Of a stretch of DNA of 64,000 bases, positions 1-12,429 are shown in pieces (the first letter of the stretch is position 1; the number at the start of each line of letters is the position of its first letter). Origin of the DNA: Chrysomallon squamiferum (taxonomy: Eukaryota; Mollusca; Gastropoda; Neomphalida; Peltospiridae); the NCBI GenBank assembly GCA_012295275.1, contig CM022675.1:3239291-3303290 (forward strand), written 5' to 3'. The notes below the pieces were generated by a model. The model was not told where the DNA came from, made no database searches, and saw only the letters and a list, made by a program, of their open reading frames with translations. A program made the position numbers and the translations under genes.

Positions 1-155
1 AATTTTGTTTATTTACGTTTTTATTTATTAATTATTTTGATATTTCTTTTATTATAAATGTTGTTTTTAGTTTACTTATTTGGTCTACTTGCTACTTATA
101 TTAAACAATACTGTTTCCAGTTGTTTAATTAAATAGAAAGCTACTTTTATTTCAG

Positions 156-3100
156 AATATGTATCACTGAATATAAACATTACTCAAAATGGCTGTGTGT
201 TGTTAAAAAAATCCACAAACGGCAAAATTTCATTTTCAATTATTAACTGTAGTGAAGTCCACTCCGCCATATTTATTAATGGTAAGTATTATTTATTTTT
301 ATTTATTTATTTAATGTAATCATACACCAGTGTTTCTGAAGTATTTTAATCAGTATTCAATGAATATCATAAAGAATATAATATATGCAAATGACGACTT
401 TCCATCCACTTGTCAGCATTAACCATTCAGTATTTGAAAATATGAATATGTTATCATCTTCTTTTTTATAGTCACTTACAGGATGTAAACATATTAAATT
501 TGTTTTTAGAAATTTTCTAAAGAACTAAAACGAAACTGATAATAAGCAATCCTCAAAGGTATTCAGTTACAGTTTTCGTCGAGAACCTGTGGATATTTTA
601 TTTGCTCCTTCTCATTAACAGACGGTTATTGACACTTAATTTGTTAATTGATTTATGAAGCACTTGACGAAACAAGCAATAACCAAATGTGCACTGAGGA
701 AGGTCTAACGGTTAAACAAATAATGGTAATCGTTTATGACAGTATTGTCTGTGTATAATAGTAAATTATGGTTAAAATTTATTTAAATATTGTCGATAAA
801 ATAGTTTTAAATACTTAGTTACATATTTTGTATATTACAGATTCCAGTTTTCAAATATCTAACATTCCAAGCAGTGAAACAAACAAAATAAGTCCAGGTA
901 TTAAAAACAATGTATTTTTAATCTTTGGATTATTTTATATTAAGAAATTTATAAAAGTGGATGGATGGACGGATATATAGATACACATGTTAATACAGAC
1001 TGTAAATATAGATAGCTATTTGTTCTTAGCTGTTGGAAATCTTACTCTTTTTTTTTTTATTTTCTAATTTTTTTGTCGATTTGAAATTAATAATTCTTGT
1101 AAAACAATTTTGGACTTCTCGCTTTCTTTTGTACTGAAACAATCAAATATTCTGATGAATAAAAAGTGATGACCTAAAACGTTTCCAGATCAAAAAATTG
1201 TTCTTATATTACCAGATACCAGTTAAACTAAAAAATCTGATTTTGATTTTATTCAGATCAAGATCTGTTCACAAAATGTTCATCATGTTTATTAATACGT
1301 TGTTAAAACATTTGATTTTATCTCCTTCAAATCTGTTAGTTGCGAGTTCCTCTAAAATAACAACTTCAAGAGAAGACAAAACAGTCAAAAATCCCCTTCA
1401 TTAGAAACGTCTTAAAGGGAGGCAACTTTGTTCCCTTCAGTATTACATAAAATCATTATTTAATTTAAAAAATACTTATTAACTTCTTTAAATTTATGAT
1501 TAAACCATTGTTAGTGTAATTTTCAAATACAAAACATAACTTTTGAAACATTTTTAAAATAATGTATATACATACTTGATGTTAACAGAGAATTCTAACA
1601 AAATAATAAAATATTAGATATTATTTATTATTATACTGAAATTAATAATAGCAGAAGTGTAGAAGTTGTTTTATTACTTCAGTTTTTGTATTTGTTAAGA
1701 TTAGGAGTGGCAGTGTTAATTCTTGTTGCTGTTACTATAGTACTACTAGTAAAATAAGTTATATTAATTTTGTTTTTATTATGACAATAGTAGTAGTATT
1801 GCTATTGTTGTTGCTGTTTATTATTATTTTTATCACTATCATCATTTATATTGTCATCATCATTATAATTGTCATTACTACTACTATTACTACTATTATT
1901 ATTTGTTTTGTTGTTGTCATTGTTATTGTAATTATTGTTGTTCTTGTTAATATTCTTGGTTTTATCAATATGTTGTTCTTGTTAATGTTATTATTGTCGT
2001 TTGTAATTGTTACTGTTAATATTCTTTTTATTATTGTTTTTATTGTTGTTACTGTTGTTGTTGTTTTTGTTGTTGTAGGTGCTGATGATACAAAATCTCA
2101 GATTCTTATTGAAAATGAAAACGATCAAACAGGTACAATTCCCAAAATGACTGTATTTTAGTTTTCAATATTCATTTGTATACTTTGATGAATGTACTTG
2201 CACAAAATTATTAAACAAAATATATATATATCTTACCTCTGTAAGAAAAATAAAGAAAAAAGAAATATGTAAAATTTAAAAATACTTCCTCTAAATTTTG
2301 ACTGTAATACTAACCTTAAACAAAACTAATTTAAAATAATTATACTGTCAATAACAAAATAGTCAATACTGATTTATAAATATTCATTTATATTATAATT
2401 TATATTGCAGTTTAGGTTATTAATACGTTATTGTTGTTGTTGTTGTTGTTGTTGTTATTATTATTATTATCATCATCATCATTATTCTTTATAAATGTTT
2501 TCGTTTGTTTGTTTGTTTATTTATTTATTTATTTATTTATTTATCTGTGTAGGTGTTGCTGTGGGTGTTTGTATTACTCTAATTCTACTTGTAGTTGGAG
2601 CTGTTGTTGTGACAGTCTGGATGAAAAGGTAAACAAACACATCCACGTTACAAGCTTATTTAAAAAAAAAAAAAAAAAAAAAACGAAAAAAAATTATTCA
2701 ACTGCGACTATTCCTAATTATTTATTTATTTATTTATCTTTTTAATTTCTTTGTTATATTTATTTGCATGTCTATTCATTTTTTTATTTTTTTTTTTTTT
2801 GCTTGTTTCTTTTTTCTTTTTCCATTTTTTTCTCTCTCTCTCTTCAGATCACATAAATTTTGTTTCAAGATTAAACAAGAAAGCAGCATGACTCGACAAA
2901 TCAGATCTGTGAATCAGCAAAATTTGTCAGATTACGATGAGATCAAACCAGGAACTGTTTCAAATTACGAGTTTGAAACTCTAACAAATGTTACCATGGC
3001 AACCAAGCCAAACTCCAGTGACTACGAACTTGCAGCTGATGTGAATACAGCGAATGTTCAAACAAGCTCCAGTGACTATGAATTGGCAACCACTATGGAT

Positions 3101-3472
3101 GCAGCAACTGCTCAAACAAACAACAGCTACTACAACGACATTGATGAAGATGACTACAAAGTCCTAAATAACAGTCAAATAAACAAGAATGTCAACTACA
3201 ACCACACTGACATCAACGTTGAAGGTGATTATGATAGAACTGAATCAAAACCAAAGTCCATGTCTGTTCATGACAAAACATACAACCACATCAGAGACGT
3301 CATGGAAGGTGATTACGATACAACAGCATCAAAGTCAACATCTTCTTGTGATGAGACATACAACCACATCACTGCTGTAACTGAAGACGACTACAACATC
3401 GCTGAGATGGATCTGAAAAATGCTGACTACACCAGTGATGATTATAACCACCTTAATTCTGTGAGAGGTTGA
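156..3472 (+). CDS. Receptor A: CTLD membrane receptor with long multi-tyrosine tail (5' partial)
   Basis: Five coding exons fit, and the start lies left of the window: 156-281 (second half of CTLD2), 841-897 (stalk), 2079-2132 (stalk), 2553-2628 (membrane span, 24-26 hydrophobic residues ending in MKR) and 2848-3472 (tail, stop at 3470-3472). Each boundary has AG/GT, and phases run 1-1-1-1-2, giving 312 visible codons with no stop. The span has no charged residue, so signalling is probably through its own tail rather than an adaptor. The tail begins with a conserved juxtamembrane FCF and carries more than a dozen tyrosines, including one strict ITIM (LSDYDEI) and repeated YNHI, GDYD and DYNHL motifs. 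Odd: the last CTLD cysteine is Phe (SAIFIN where paralogues have Cys), and one stalk exon is dead. This is the same family as C. Function as an immune-type receptor is inferred. An AATAAA at 3922-3927 is a plausible poly(A) signal. Confidence 0.8.
1340..1446 (+). pseudogene. Dead stalk exon inside receptor A
   Basis: This is homologous to the 108-nt stalk exon of receptor C (20919-21026), sharing the EITTSREDKT core. It is 107 nt long, so one base is deleted and the frame reaches a TAG. Its donor GT is changed to AT (TATTAC|ATAAAA). The acceptor AG remains. The flanking exons share phase 1, so skipping it keeps receptor A in frame. Confidence 0.75.
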
Positions 3473-4179
3473 TTATGTTAATAATTCTGTTTTTTTTTGT
3501 CATTTCTTGATTTCACTGGAAGAAGAGATGTTGTATTAATTTGTAATATATGATTATATGGTGACATACAGTGTCTAAGAATCATAAAAAAATGAAGAGG
3601 AAACCTGATGTTAACACAACATGTATTACTCTTTTTATTATTATTAACAAGATTTATACACTCTCATAGACAGGAAAACCAGTCACGAGGTATTAGCTGG
3701 AACAGGAAATATTTTGTGTGACCAACTCTGAATTACACAAATTTCACATAATTATAGCTTTTATATTAATTATTGTTGGCTTCTCTTTAATTTCTCAAAC
3801 TGTTTTTATCATCACGGAAGCAAAGGCTGTTCAGTACTGACATTACCAGACAATCATTTTAACAATAACCTTAAATGCCAGCAAACATGCCAGCATCACT
3901 AGTTGGAACTGGAATTAATGAAATAAATCTCACAGAGACAACACATCAATATTATACTTCGTTTTTCTAGTGAAAATTTTAACTGTGAAAAGTAGTTGTG
4001 TGTTTTGCATTTTTATGAATAATGAGTAGTTTGCATTTAATAAGTAAGTGAAATATTTATCAGTTATCAGGTGTCACAGGTAAATATGTGTGTCTTTATA
4101 TACTGAGATAGATAGACAGAGAGATAGATAGATAGATAGATAAATAGATAGGTAGATAGGTAGATTGATAGATAGATAG

Positions 4180-4227
<48 letters not shown>

Positions 4228-4375
4228 AATGTTAAATTAATCTGATTCATTTGTGTTTCAGTATTTTTCTGAATATGAAAGTAAAAACATATTTCTGCAG
4301 CCTATGCAATACATGTGTAAAAGTTTTATTTTAACTAGCAGACTGAGTATTTCACTGAGTGAAAGTTTATTTGTT
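3473..4375. other. Convergent 3' flanks of receptors A and B
   Basis: The segment lies between the stop of A (+) and the stop of B (-). It holds 3'UTR-like AT-rich sequence, an AATAAA at 3922, and GATA and TTA microsatellites at about 4105-4226. No further gene is visible. Confidence 0.5.
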
Positions 4376-4719
4376 TTAATCTTCAACGTTTGAACCCATT
4401 ACGCAATAAACATGTTCTGTTTCATGTGGCACGTTCATGTACTCATTTTGAGAACTTTGAGTTCTGTTGAGTCGCTCATAATTTGAGTCACTGATTGCAC
4501 TGTTCTCAGTTTCTGTTACTGTTGTCGGAGTCACCGAGTTGTCGCCGTTGAGAGCGACGTCTGCTGACTTTTATTGAAAACAAAAAACAGTTTTCCTGCA
4601 ATAAGAAATAAACTGCCTGAGAGTTAGAAAAATATATATAAATTTTTAATATTTTTTTTTAAATGATTATTATATTATTATTATTGTTATTATTATTTTA
4701 TTATTGTTACTATTACTAC

Positions 4720-4751
<32 letters not shown>

Positions 4752-7284
4752 TTATTATTATTTATTTGTTTCTTTGGTGTTTCTTTTTTATATATAATAT
4801 CTATACATTAAGTAATTTTAACAATTGAAACATTATTATATTAATACAAAAACGTATCTCATGTCGTCAGTCAAGAACGGTAACTCTATTTACCTTTTCA
4901 TATAAACAAGAGCGACAACTGTGCACACTACTAAAAGTATAATGACAGCTACAGAAACACCAACAGCAACGTCTGCAAAAATATAAATTTATAAACTACA
5001 ACAACAAAAATTTAAATAAATATTATCCATTAGCAACAAATGTTTGCTAACGTACATGTTTCCAATGAAAATACGAATACATACTCTATTATATATATAT
5101 ATATATATATCGTGTGTGTGTGTGTGTGTGCTGACAAAGGAGAGTGTGTTTATACATAAACATTTGTCATTTTAACCATATATACAGATAAATCTTTTGA
5201 TCTGGAAACATTTTTGGTCATCACTCGAATTCGGCATATTATCATCAGAATATTTTATCAGCTCAATAAATATATTTCAACAACAATGAAACAACACTCC
5301 ATAATTGCTTCACAAATCGTCCAAAAACAACACAAACAAAAAACCTATCTATATATCTATATGTATTTATGTATATCTCTTTCTATCTATCCATCTATCT
5401 GTCTTATCTATCTCTCTTTCTCGATTTCTGTGTGTCTGCTATTACTGCTACTCCTACTATAAAAAATGCATCAGTTCTGCTATTATTAATTTCAGTATGA
5501 TAATAAATAATATCTAATATTTTATTCTTGTGTTAGAATTCTTTGTTAACGACAAATACGTACACACGTTATTTTATACATGTTACGGTATTTCATTTAA
5601 TATTTGGTTTGTTAAGTTTCAAAAGTTATTTATTTGGGTGTTTGTGAAATTACTCTAACAATGGTTTAATCATAAATATCAATTATGATTTTAAACAAAT
5701 TATTAATTAAGTATTTATGAAGGGAAATAATTGTTTTACTTATTACAGAAATAAACGCTGTTGTCTCCCTTCCAGAGTTTTCAGATGCAGACGACTCGAA
5801 AACAGTTTTATCTTCTCTTGAAGTTGTTATTTCAGAGGAACTTGGAATTAACAAATTTGAATGAGATAAAGCCGTATATTTTAACTTATTTAGAAAATGT
5901 TTAGATCATAACTGGAATATGCCATTTTATTATTACAGATTATAACTGCTTTAAAAACAGTCCAAAAAAAATAATTAAATAGAAAGAAAAAAATGAAAGA
6001 AAGAACAGCAAACAAAAACGAAAAGCACCATATCTGTATATCTATAACTGTATCTATATATTTGTATGGAAGTATGTATGTATCCATAAGTCTATGCGTA
6101 TGTCTGTCTGTCAGTCGATCTCTTTTTAATAATTTCATAAAATAGAATTATCCAAAGATTAAAAACAGATTAGTATTAATACCTGGACTTGGAAGGTTAG
6201 ATGTTCGAAACCTGGAATCTATAAAATATAAAATATAAAATTATGTTTTTAAAAATTATTTTTATTGACAGTATTAAAATATCTGTCAGTCTAAGTTTAC
6301 TATCATACACTGACCATACTGTTGTTAACGAATGCCATTATTTGTATAACTATTGCACCTAAACTTCCTCAGTGCACAATGGGCTATTGCTTGTTTCATC
6401 CAGCGCTTCGTAAATTATTTAGTATAAGTGTGAATAAACTTCTGTCAGTAAGATTGAGTATAGTTTCTAACTGAATACCAAATATAGCCATTTATTTATA
6501 ATTCTGGAGAAAATACATATACATACATATATTAATATCCAGTAGATGATGACAAACAAGTAATCGGTTTGTTCAGATATACAAAAGAGGTTTATAGGCT
6601 CAGATTTTCAAAGAATCACTAGTTATGAATAAAATAATAAATGAATAAATGAATAAATAAATAATACTTACTAATAATACAAATGGCGGAATGGTGGGTA
6701 CTGCAGTTACTGATTAAAAATGAAATTTAGCCACTTGAGGATTTTTCTAACAACACGCAGCCATTTTGTTTGATGTTTATATTCAGCGTTTTATCTTCTA
6801 AAATTGAAATAATATAATCAAAAGAAGAAGAAGATCAAACTAACAAACACAACCTAGTAAAAATAATGTTTCTCTTCGTCTTAACTTGAACAAAATAACT
6901 CACTGAAATGACTGTCAATCCGGACTATTTGTTTATGACGTTTTAATCCAATCCACTATTTTGTATTAATCCAATCCACTATACCATAAAAGTCGTCTTA
7001 CTATTTCAGCGTTATTTCTGTTTAGTTTTGCTAACACACAGCTTGAATTAGATGAAAACCAGCTCTTAGTCATGTGATGATTGTAACATGAGTTCCTAGA
7101 ATAGTCTCCTGTACCTGAGGAAAAAAACAAAGAAAAAATATTTAAATTATTGTACATAGCAACATGGTGTTTTAAATGAAACGATGCTAATCGAACACAA
7201 GAATATGTGTTAAACTATGTAATTTATGAAATAATTTTTAACAGTTTTAGGTGATATTTTGTTTTAGAATTGTATATATTATTA

Positions 7285-7317
<33 letters not shown>

Positions 7318-7469
7318 TATAATTATAATAATAATAATTAAGAATTTTAAAAATTAATTTTACTGAGCACAATTGTTATGCCTAAAAATAGTTTTGGATA
7401 AAATTGTATCTTATCTTCGTGTACATCTCAGTAACAGCTGAAAGCTTTATTAACATGTCATTGAACTTA

Positions 7470-8960
7470 CAAACTGCATTTAAGAGCAACCTAAAAATAT
7501 ATTCTACCTTCCATGCACTGTCTGTTTTCTAAAGGGAGGGAGGGGGAGAACAGAAGTTTTAGTTTTGGATAGTGTACGTACTAAGAGGAATAAGATTACA
7601 ATCGTAGCTATGTTCGATCATGTTTTTTCATTTCGATTTCGATTGACACACATGTCATCTGAATATGATGATTAAATCGAAATAGTTCTTGTTATTGCTT
7701 GGTTCATCCCAAAACTACCGCCGATTTCTCATCTTTTTTCTCAGTTTTCAAGTCCTTGTTTCCAGTTTTTATACTACAGTTATCACTTCTCCTTAATACT
7801 GATACACTTTCTTGTTGTCCTGTGTTAAGTTAAAAGAAAACGTTTATCCACAAGAAAACAAACAAACAAACAATCCTATATTACCTCCCCTAAAACAACA
7901 ACAGAATTACACAAAACAAGCAAAAACCAAAAAAAGCAAAACAAAGGAAATGTCCAGTAAAAAACTCCCAAACAAACAGAAAAACAAAATAAAACCACTG
8001 AAATGATGCCAACTATGCTTACAGATTAACGAAAATTGAAGCAATAGATGTGACCTTTATAATGCGCTTTGAAACGGCACTGCTTTGAACTTAGGCGAAT
8101 CTGAAACATCCATCAGTTTATAATCAGTGTTAACTCAGTGCTGTTTGTGTACGCCAGAAATATGTAATATTCAAGTACCAAATGCCAGTTTTATAATCCC
8201 AGTTCATGTGGCAATTCCTTAGTACAAAATATTACTTTGACGTTTGTACTTCAGTTTCAGCAAGGACCAAATCCGTACATAGTCTCGGATTCAATGGTTT
8301 CTCTGTCATGAACTCCTTTTCTAAGTCATTCATGTCAAACATCATGTTAAAGCTGTTTGCTGATGCTGGACTTTCATTGTGTACCGTATGATACAAATTT
8401 AGTAAATCGAACAAATAGCATTCATAGCATTTTTATTAGTTTCTTCTTTTTAGCTGTCATCTTCGAGTTTTTGACAACCTTCTTTCCGTCACGTTTAAAT
8501 AAAAATAACTGTGGCATTTAACATAATGAAAACTGAGATATCTGAACATCTGCATTTTGGAAAAATCATGGATGTGAATTTTCCTGCTAGTGTCAGTTGT
8601 GTTGTGAGCATCAAGAGTGGCAGTTGATAAATTACACGTGTGTACACGTCAGTCGAAAACGTTCAAAATACGTGAACACGAATACGAATAAAATATTTAG
8701 AAATGTTTTGAAGAGCAAAGAATATAAAAATTAAGTAACCTGCAGAACATCATAATTATTACTGTAAATCAGTCGGGTCACCTCACTGTGCTCGACCTGT
8801 TCAATCCACTTTTCGGTGACATACTTCGCAAATCTTAAAACTTGTGGATTCTCTAGATCGGCTTGGATTCCCATTTTAACGACACTGATTATAGCGACTG
8901 AAGTGTTCGGCCGTATTACTTAATGTTTTCTAATCCCTACAGACTGCGGGCACAGTGAGG
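7470..8960. other. Extra intronic segment of B, unassigned
   Basis: Comparison with C implies more than 1 kb of added DNA between the two CTLDs of B. It is non-repetitive and has short ORFs on both strands around 8206-8414, but no family I recognise. It is most likely an old insertion. Confidence 0.3.
8740..8874 (-). other. Possible coding exon of unknown origin in an expanded intron of B
   Basis: An ATG at 8874 opens 45 clean codons that end at CTGCAG|GTTACT, a plausible donor. The peptide (MGIQADLENPQVLRFAKYV...) looks protein-like but I do not recognise it. It lies in an intron of B that is about 2 kb, against about 0.75 kb in C, so it was probably inserted. Imperfect inverted segments flank it at about 8766-8795 and 8926-8960. 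It may be a mobile-element fragment or chance. Confidence 0.2.
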
Positions 8961-9408
8961 TTAACCCAATCAGTCAGTTAATATAAAAAAAAGTAAAAAA
9001 CATGTTATAATATTGTTCTTAATTAATCAGGTCAGTTTCACTATATTATAAGTGAAAATATTCAAAATGTAAAACGTATATAAACTATTCAAATATGAAC
9101 GCTTTAAAACTGGCTTTGAATGTGTATAAGGGATTATGTGTCTAAACTGCATATTAAAATGGTTAACTCACAGTTACAAATAAATCCTTTTTTTGTTTCA
9201 CAGTCCTCTTCTGTTTTGATTATTAATTTGGATGAATCTTGTTTTACAAATCCACATATACCGTGAATACCCAAATCGACAGATATATCTGTAAAAACAA
9301 CAACAAAAAAACAACAACAAACAATTAATTATATACATACTAGTAACAGTGGAATATCAGTAATGGTAGAAATAGTTATAATACAGTTAGTGCAGTAGTA
9401 GTAGTAGC

Positions 9409-9441
<33 letters not shown>

Positions 9442-9793
9442 GGTAGTGGTAGTAACAGTTTTAGTGGTGATATTAGTAGTATGAGTGCCTGTAAAAGCTG
9501 TAGAATATAATTAAAACTGATATAACAAAAAGCATTGAGGCACACAGAAAGATGTTACTAATCCTAGGATCATCCTTCTTATAGTTTCATTAAATGTTCT
9601 TAGAGTTAAATTCAGCAAGAATTTTTTTTATTTTACATAGCTCTTCTTTCTTTCGTTTCTTTATTTTTAAAGATAAATAAAATAAATTTTGTTTTTTAAT
9701 AAAGATTTTATGAAAGTATTTTCGTTAAAGTAAACAAATGAACATAAAAACTAATTATAGCCGTTACCTTCAGATAAATATTGTTTTTGTTAC

Positions 9794-9838
9794 CTGTTTG
9801 ATCGTTATTAAAAATCTCAGATTCTGTAGCATCAGTAC
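9794..9838 (-). pseudogene. Displaced stalk-type exon in pseudogene B
   Basis: This 45-nt open exon has phase 1 at both ends, AG/GT boundaries, and encodes TDATESEIFNNDQT flanked by Gly codons. It matches the stalk exon before the membrane exon in A (2079-2132) and C (21638-21691), both ending in DQTG. In B it lies between the WSC and CTLD1 C-half exons. The expected slot before the B membrane exon is empty. Confidence 0.6.
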
Positions 9839-9883
9839 CTACAACAACAGCAATAAAAAGAGCAACAACAAATACAACAACAA

Positions 9884-10135
9884 TAATAACATTAACAATA
9901 ATAATAACAATAAAAAATAATGATAGTAATAATAACTAGAACAAGAAAAACGATGATAATGAGAACAATAAAACAAATAATAATAGTGGTAATAGTACTA
10001 GTAATGATAATTATAATCGTAATAATGACAGTACTGATAATGATTATTATGATGAATATGGTAATAACAATAATGATAATGATGATAATAATAATAACAG
10101 TGATAAAAAAAATAATGGTAATAACAACACAGCTA
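9884..10135. repeat. Degenerate AAT/GAT-rich repeat
   Basis: Imperfect (AAT)n with GAT and ACA variants fills an intron of B. Apparent ORFs here are repeat translations. Confidence 0.7.
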
Positions 10136-10919
10136 ATAATTGTAGCTTATTTTGTTACCACATCATTAAGGATTTGTTTTGTATTTGTGGATGTTCTGCT
10201 CATTTATAATGAGCAAAATTAACAGATGTAGTAAAATGTTACCTATTTTATAAACACTCATTGTGTTTTCAGTCCCGCAGTTTTCTCTGAAGTTTCCCAA
10301 ACAACCAGTTTTATTTTCTTTATTAACAAATGTAAGTGGAAGCTGAAACCAGTCTATCAAGTTAAAACAGCAACACTTCTCTCTCTGCAATTCAAACATT
10401 TAAAATAATAAATAAATGCCTGTGTATATGTACGTGTACATATATGTATGTATATGCGGCTGTGTTTATGCTTGCCTGTTTGCATGCATGTGGATGTGTG
10501 TGTGTGTGTGCATTTTTCTGTGTCTTTGTGTATTATTTACTTAATCTGTGTTACTAACCTGTAATCCAACATATCTTACACTTGCAGTAGTTTTGTGTTT
10601 TTTACATTCGTAGTAACATCGACTTGCCTGGTTGTCGTATTTTATTTGATAAAACTTTAAAGATTTTAATTCATTCACTTCTGTGAGATAATCAAACAGT
10701 GGTGTGTTATCCGCTGTAAAACAAAATTCATTTGTTTAATATAATCAGTTTTACAACATAAGCAATCATTTTGTGTATAAAATGAAGTCAGACTCACATA
10801 CGCACACACACACAAACACACACACACACAGATTAGCTTGACGTTCAAAAACTATACTAATAACAAAGCAAACAATAGCATCTACTACTAGCACAATAAT
10901 AATAATAATGATGATGATG

Positions 10920-10967
<48 letters not shown>

Positions 10968-11793
10968 TAACAGCAATTTTTATTTAATAAAAGCAATGTA
11001 AAATTAGTTTAAAAAGGAAAAGAGAAAAACAACAACACACAGCCGTAAGAAAAAGACAACACAACAACAAAGAAAAACTAATATATATATTTATTTTTGT
11101 AAAAAAAATCGAAGATTTAATTGTCGTTAGCATATTATTTTTTTATCTTAATTAGCTGTGTCAATTATACATTGCTGTTGTGATCTATTTTATATCACGT
11201 GACAAAAGAAATGCTATCTTTAAAGAAGGGAGAACAAATATCGAAGCTTATATTTAGTAAAATCTGTTGTTTAATTTTCTTATTGTGTATGTAACGACAG
11301 TAAATGCACTGTATTAAACAATATTAACAATATTTTTATAATAAATGTACCAATACACTTGCTCATATTAAACAATAATATAAATTTAATACAGATGAAT
11401 ATTCACAGTCGCCATAACTTTTGATCTGAGTATTACTTTAGATTTTGTGATCGTAACTGCTCATTTGAACAACTTAATAATTTACATCACCTGTCCACTT
11501 CCAGGAACTGTACTGAACTTTAGCTCCAATCCAGTAAGATCCTGCTGTGACATCACTCAGTGATGTAATATCTAACGTACTGTACAGTTGTTCTCCATGT
11601 TGATGACATGTATAAAACGCTGTATCCCATGTGACGTCATTTAATACACGCAGAGTAGCTGTAATGAAACGGCTGACACAAAATCCCGCCGAAAATTGTA
11701 AGATGCAGACGACTTGTAATCCATACTTCAGCCATGACACCTTGTTAATTGTACAAGGAAGTCAAACACTGATCTGTTTTTACACCCGTTTTT

Positions 11794-11878
<85 letters not shown>

Positions 11879-12159
11879 CTTTTTTTAATTTGGTTAAAAG
11901 ATATGACAACTTCAAAAACTAATACCACGAAAATATTTATACGTAGATAATTAACAATAAAATATATTAATCACGAGGTAGCTAGAACTCGTTCGAGATC
12001 TTACGCTAGACTTTGTACATTAAAACACTTTTATCTTGAGTGAACAAAGTGGTTCGCTGTCCTAAAAAGATGATAAGTTAAACGTCCGCTCCAAATAAAC
12101 TTGCTAAATATAGACTATCTACATGTTTGCTTTGTGTTCGTTTTTATGATGAAGATGAC

Positions 12160-12429
12160 GACGGCTGTGATAACTGTCTATAACTACGATGATGCTGTTA
12201 TTATGTTAAGATGACGACGATGATGTGATGGAAAATTTAATTATTTTTCTAATGGGAATTATGTTATGGTTGGCTGAAGTTATTTCAGTATTTAACAGAA
12301 ACCTTTTGTTGAATATAAATATTGTACACAGTTTTGTGCTAGAAATTAATAAATACACGCAAAAAACACATACACACATATACATACATATAAATTCATA
12401 TATGTGCATATACATACACTACGTACAAA
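12160..12429. other. 5' flank of B
   Basis: The adjoining region 12085-12160 is the reverse complement of about 14893-14965 upstream of C (shared AAACGAACACAAAGCAAAC and TATATTTAGCAAGTTTATTT blocks), marking homologous promoters. The rest of this stretch holds AT-rich and CA repeats only. Confidence 0.5.

Larger units (their letters stand above)
4376..11735 (-). pseudogene. Receptor B: inverted, broken copy of receptor C
   Basis: Exons follow the order of C on the minus strand. They are the ATG at 11735, CTLD1 first half 11491-11658, WSC 10559-10713 and 10243-10384, CTLD1 second half 9172-9288, CTLD2 6904-7114 and 6672-6797, stalk 6183-6218 and 5740-5847, membrane span 4894-4972, and tail 4376-4595. 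Lesions are multiple. Intron 1 is deleted, fusing the signal-peptide exon out of frame. A 23-bp tandem duplication lies in the CTLD2 first half. There is a TAA at 6727-6729 (K in paralogues). The stalk acceptor AG is AA at 5848-5849. A TAA at 4571-4573 replaces a CAA codon seven residues into the tail. The WSC and CTLD1 C-half exons remain open. The downstream tail still encodes the ITIM and YMNV motifs, so decay looks recent. Expression as a fragment cannot be excluded. Confidence 0.85.

Noticed and set aside
3189-3380. Overlapping ORF inside the tail exon of A
   Set aside because: It is a frame shadow. The real frame is set by splicing from the membrane exon.
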